From PVC group bacterium (GTDB lineage Bacteria; Verrucomicrobiota; Kiritimatiellia; UBA8416): a DNA stretch of 53,641 nt. Each line of letters begins with the position of its first letter. Positions within the stretch are counted from its first letter, which is position 1. This document shows positions 50,996 through 53,641 of this stretch, in pieces. The stretch is taken from assembly GCA_003567005.1 (NCBI GenBank), contig PXBF01000163.1, positions 1 to 53,641 on the forward strand. The letters run 5' to 3'. The notes below the pieces were generated by a model. The model was not told the DNA's origin, did no database searches, and saw only the letters and a list, made by a program, of their open reading frames with translations. Made by a program: the position numbers and the translations under genes.

Positions 50996-51925
50996 TTGCA
51001 TATACCCCATGTTCTTCGATTATCAGGTGTGGTTAAAAGATTTGGCCGTTGCCGTGCGTTGGATGGGTTGAGTCTGGAAGTGCCTGCGGGTGTCGCCATG
51101 GGACTGGTGGGTAGCAATGGTGCTGGGAAGACGACCTCGTTTGCCGTGATTGCCGGTTATGAGCGGCTTCATGCCGGAACGATTGATCTGTTTGGAGAAG
51201 GTCCCTTTGATCCGGGTAGGCATGCCGGTCGAGTAGCCGTCATGCCGCAGGATGCCATTTTCCCTTCCTATGCCAGCGTGCGGGGGGTACTGACCTACTT
51301 CGCACGATTGCAGGGGATTTCGCCTTCGCACATAGAGAAGGCTGTTTCAACCGTACTCGATTGGGTTCATCTTTCAGATCGGGCGGCGGCACAAATTCGC
51401 ACCCTTTCGCATGGCATGCGCCGTCGTGTCGTTATTGCGCAGGCATTTCTTGGTGAGCCTGCACTCGTTATGCTGGATGAACCAATGAGTGGTTTGGATC
51501 CACGTGAGGTTGCAAATATGCGGCAATTGCTAAAAGAAAGACCTGGTAGTCAAACCATAATCATTAGCTCGCATAACTTGCACGAGATCGAGCGGATTTG
51601 TGACCACGTTGCGTTTATTCGGAAGGGTAAACTCGTACGCCAAACCAAAGTGAGTGATGTTACCGGACGGCACCATGTTGTTTCCTATCACATTGCAATG
51701 GATGCCGTTGTCGATTTGGCGCCCTTGGGACGGCAAATGCCAGAGGCTGTCTTTGAAATGGCGCATCCAGGTAAGCTGGTCTGCCGGTTTGCGGGTAGCA
51801 CACTTTCCTTGCAAGATGTTAATTCGAGGGTATTGGCGTATTTGATCCAGAGACATATCCCCGTATTTGAGGTCACGCGAGGCGATGCGCTCGAGTCCGT
51901 CTACATCGGGGATAACACCCTGTAA
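50996..51925 (+). CDS. ABC transporter ATP-binding protein
   Basis: Cytoplasmic ATPase subunit of 309 residues. Walker A GSNGAGKTTS (about 40), Q-loop VMPQDAIFPSY, signature LSHGMRRRVVIAQAFL, Walker B ALVMLDEPMSGLDP and the H-loop IIISSHNLHEIE are all present. A C-terminal extension of about 90 residues after the nucleotide-binding domain is normal for the ABC-2 drug/lipid exporter class. The start is a TTG at 50996 placed after GGAGAG; no ATG gives the full first strand (HVLRLSGVVKRFG). It pairs with the permease just upstream. Confidence 0.93.
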   Translation: MHIPHVLRLSGVVKRFGRCRALDGLSLEVPAGVAMGLVGSNGAGKTTSFAVIAGYERLHAGTIDLFGEGPFDPGRHAGRVAVMPQDAIFPSYASVRGVLTYFARLQGISPSHIEKAVSTVLDWVHLSDRAAAQIRTLSHGMRRRVVIAQAFLGEPALVMLDEPMSGLDPREVANMRQLLKERPGSQTIIISSHNLHEIERICDHVAFIRKGKLVRQTKVSDVTGRHHVVSYHIAMDAVVDLAPLGRQMPEAVFEMAHPGKLVCRFAGSTLSLQDVNSRVLAYLIQRHIPVFEVTRGDALESVYIGDNTL

Positions 51926-52033
51926 TTGTCCCTAACGTGATGTGTTAAATGTGATGAATATCATCGTACAGTGGAAAATATTTGTTGCGGGGGAACTCTT
52001 GACGCGGGGGGGTGGGTGTGGCATTTTGTTTCG

Positions 52034-52591
52034 ATGCGTGCAGAATGTGAAAAAACAAGTGGTGTCTTGGGGCGATTGCGTGTGTTCGGGAAAGTCCAGA
52101 TACGTGCATCCGTTGGGTTCATTTGTTTGCTAACGGTTGTCTGGTGTGTGCTGCAGGAATCGTATTCGTGGCAGAATGTCTTGCTCGGGTTGGCCGTTGC
52201 GGCATTTACACTGACATTTACCAATGTTTTCGTGTTGAAAGGGGACTACAGTAAACGCTATGCGATTCGTCCTTTGATGCTGTTGTGGTATTTGTTGGTG
52301 TTGGTCTGGAAGATTTATGACGCCGGATTTCATGCAATGGCCAAGATTCTGACCGGCGGTGTGAATGTGAATGTAGTGGAAGTTCAGACGAAGCTGGATA
52401 ATCCATTTTATATCGCGTTATTGGGGAACTCGATCACGCTGACGCCGGGAACCGTGACGATGGAAACGGATGGCCAGCGGCTGAAAGTGATCTGGATTGA
52501 TGCGCATACCCGTGATCCAGAAATTGCGGGTAAGGAAATCAAGGGGGGCTTTGAGAATTTGTTGGAAAAGGCGGCGGTACGCGAGACATAG
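52034..52591 (+). CDS. Mrp-type Na+/H+ antiporter subunit E
   Basis: Membrane subunit of a multisubunit cation/proton antiporter. Core features: FICLLTVVWCVLQESYSWQNVLLGLAVAAFTLTFTNVF (two membrane helices), LLWYLLVLVWKIYDAG, then the soluble MnhE tail with NPFYIALLGNSITLTPGTVTMETDGQRLKVIWIDA. The start is uncertain: ATG 52034 gives 185 residues with no good ribosome-binding site, an upstream GTG at 51971 is also in frame, and a TTG near 52077 would give the usual length of about 170. It opens the E-F-G-DUF4040 cluster, with 12 bases to subunit F. Confidence 0.88.
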   Translation: MRAECEKTSGVLGRLRVFGKVQIRASVGFICLLTVVWCVLQESYSWQNVLLGLAVAAFTLTFTNVFVLKGDYSKRYAIRPLMLLWYLLVLVWKIYDAGFHAMAKILTGGVNVNVVEVQTKLDNPFYIALLGNSITLTPGTVTMETDGQRLKVIWIDAHTRDPEIAGKEIKGGFENLLEKAAVRET

Positions 52592-52603
52592 GAAGAGGTT
52601 GGT

Positions 52604-52864
52604 ATGCAATTTCTGGTAATAACACTGGTGGTGCTTGCGTTGCTGTTGCTGGCAAGTCTGGCACGGGTAGTGATCGGTCCCACGGTGTGGGATCGGCTGC
52701 TGGGCATGAATTTGATTACCACCAAGATTGTGATGGCCATTGCGGTTATGGCCGTACTGATGGATCGCACCTTTCTCGTTGATGTTGCCATTGTGTATGC
52801 GCTGCTGGGGTTCATCGCGAGTATCTTGATTGCCCGCTACATCGAGAAGAAGGGGGAGGTATGA
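52604..52864 (+). CDS. Mrp-type Na+/H+ antiporter subunit F
   Basis: Small membrane subunit of 86 residues with three hydrophobic segments. The family signature RVVIGPTVWDRLLGMNLITTKIVMAIAV is clear, followed by VDVAIVYALLGFIASILIARYIEKKG. Start ATG 52604 follows AGGAAGAGGTTGGT. Its last codons overlap the start of subunit G (ATGA overlap), so translation is coupled. Confidence 0.93.
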   Translation: MQFLVITLVVLALLLLASLARVVIGPTVWDRLLGMNLITTKIVMAIAVMAVLMDRTFLVDVAIVYALLGFIASILIARYIEKKGEV

Positions 52865-53166
52865 CGGAGGTACTGGGGCAGATTCTGATTGGTGCGGGTC
52901 TCGTCTTTTGCATGATTGGCATCTACAGCATCCTCTTTTATCAGGATTTCTATGCACGCGTTGTCATTACCAGCAAAGTGGATACCATGGGGATGATCAC
53001 GCTGCTATTTGGTGTGATGCTCGTGAGCGGCTCATGGGTGGTGACGCTCAAGGTATTGGCATTGATGATTTTTGACATGATGACGGGCCCGTTGGCAACA
53101 ACCGGTATTGCGCGTTCGGCCTTCAAGTGCGGATACCGTATCAAGCGGGAGTTTGGCGATGATTGA
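52861..53166 (+). CDS. Mrp-type Na+/H+ antiporter subunit G
   Basis: Membrane subunit of 101 residues with three hydrophobic segments and the family core IGIYSILFYQDFYARVVITSKVDTMGMITLLFGVML and FDMMTGPLATTGIARSAF. It starts within the end of subunit F and its own end overlaps the DUF4040 gene by 8 bases, so E, F, G and the next gene are tightly coupled. Confidence 0.93.
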   Translation: MTEVLGQILIGAGLVFCMIGIYSILFYQDFYARVVITSKVDTMGMITLLFGVMLVSGSWVVTLKVLALMIFDMMTGPLATTGIARSAFKCGYRIKREFGDD

Positions 53167-53641
53167 GACGATCTTGCTTGGTATCTTGCTTTTGTTGGCC
53201 GTGTTGGCGTTGCGATCGGAGAATTTGCGCTATGCCGTCATTTACTTCAGTGTGTTTTCACTGATTTGTTCGGTGTTGTATCTCTACTATCAGGCACCGG
53301 ATGTGGCCATTGCCGAAGCCGTAATGGGGAGCGGTTTGATTACCTTGCTGTATCTCACGGCATTGCGCCGCTATAAAGTGTATAGCATCTGCTTCACCAA
53401 CACCGATGTGGCCACGGTGACAGATCAGGATATTCTTAAAGGCGCACGGCGTGGGGAACTGATACGTGATATCGAGGATTTTTGTTTGACGCGCGAGCTG
53501 GACCCGCAGGTTACCTTTACGCCGCAAAAGGTTTTGGACATTCTCAAAAGCGGGCAGCATGACTTGATCATTCACCAGTCCGGTGATCACACGACTGTGC
53601 TCGGAAACCGGGATAATGTTATTCTGGATGGATTGGAGACC
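53159..53641 (+). CDS. DUF4040 (MbhD/MnhB-like) antiporter subunit with extra C-terminal region (3' end outside window)
   Basis: Membrane subunit, 161 codons visible. The first 80 residues are three hydrophobic segments with the DUF4040/MbhD signature YYQAPDVAIAEAVMGSGLITLLYLTALRRYK, a domain otherwise fused in MrpA or separate in Mbh-type hydrogenases. After it comes a soluble stretch of at least 75 residues (DQDILKGARRGELIRDIEDFC, LDILKSGQHDLIIHQSG) that I do not recognise and that ordinary MbhD lacks. The order E-F-G-DUF4040 matches Mrp/Mbh modules in anaerobes, so subunits B, C and D are expected just beyond the window. Start ATG 53159 overlaps the end of subunit G. Confidence 0.82.
   Translation, partial: MIETILLGILLLLAVLALRSENLRYAVIYFSVFSLICSVLYLYYQAPDVAIAEAVMGSGLITLLYLTALRRYKVYSICFTNTDVATVTDQDILKGARRGELIRDIEDFCLTRELDPQVTFTPQKVLDILKSGQHDLIIHQSGDHTTVLGNRDNVILDGLET

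Noticed and set aside
1..53641. tRNA, rRNA, prophage, insertion sequence or integrase genes
   Set aside because: None was recognised in any gap or frame; the only mobile-element signs are short repeats without a transposase.

Overview
The window looks like a chromosomal piece of a Gram-negative bacterium of the PVC superphylum, most likely Kiritimatiellota or a close Verrucomicrobiota relative. The reasons are very large signal-peptide proteins built from bacterial Ig, SVN/WN-type, SASA esterase, PDZ, HEAT and InlB-like modules, a XylR-type regulator beside them, lipid A genes, and rubrerythrin plus rubredoxin, which suggests an anaerobic or microaerobic life. This assignment is inferred from gene content; no rRNA or tRNA gene was seen.

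Layout. (1) 1-8572, minus strand: lemA, an M48 membrane protease, a two-domain glycogen debranching enzyme and a CPA2-type cation/proton antiporter with a UspA-like tail, probably one transcription unit. (2) 8857-12907, plus strand: a coiled-coil membrane-anchored protein, rubrerythrin, rubredoxin, a good terminator, then an LpxC-like gene overlapping lpxA. (3) 12932-14302, minus strand: a secretin-like exported protein and an FHA protein. (4) 14594-28060: a secreted multidomain acetylesterase, a secreted unknown with a damaged 3' end, a divergent XylR/AraC-type regulator, and a family of secreted proteins with a shared SVN...WN...GFQIQE domain. Three of these genes carry or follow the same TATAAT-containing promoter element. 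Two form a tandem A-B duplication whose second B copy was deleted, leaving a readable scar. (5) 28550-44571: four giant exported proteins in the order P1-Q1-P2-Q2. P proteins carry a complete sialate-O-acetylesterase-like module whose catalytic Ser, Asp and His are all replaced, followed by a PDZ domain, a DUF6288-like toroid domain and a jelly-roll. Q proteins carry PDZ, the same toroid domain and HEAT repeats. (6) 44577-46160, minus strand: an orphan protein without a signal peptide. (7) 46391-51925: acyl-CoA synthetase, a BASS-family transporter, a small anchored protein and an ABC-2 permease/ATPase pair. (8) 52034 to the end: Mrp-type antiporter subunits E, F, G and a DUF4040 (MbhD/MnhB-like) subunit that runs off the window.

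How it may work together. Regions 4 and 5 look like a secreted polysaccharide-handling locus: one regulator, carbohydrate esterases with intact SGNH motifs, several candidate glycan-binding proteins, and a duplicated pair of PDZ/toroid proteins in which a dead esterase may serve as a binding module. The P-Q system is the part I consider most likely to be undescribed. Function, substrate and regulation there are inference; architecture, duplication and the lost catalytic residues are read from the sequence.
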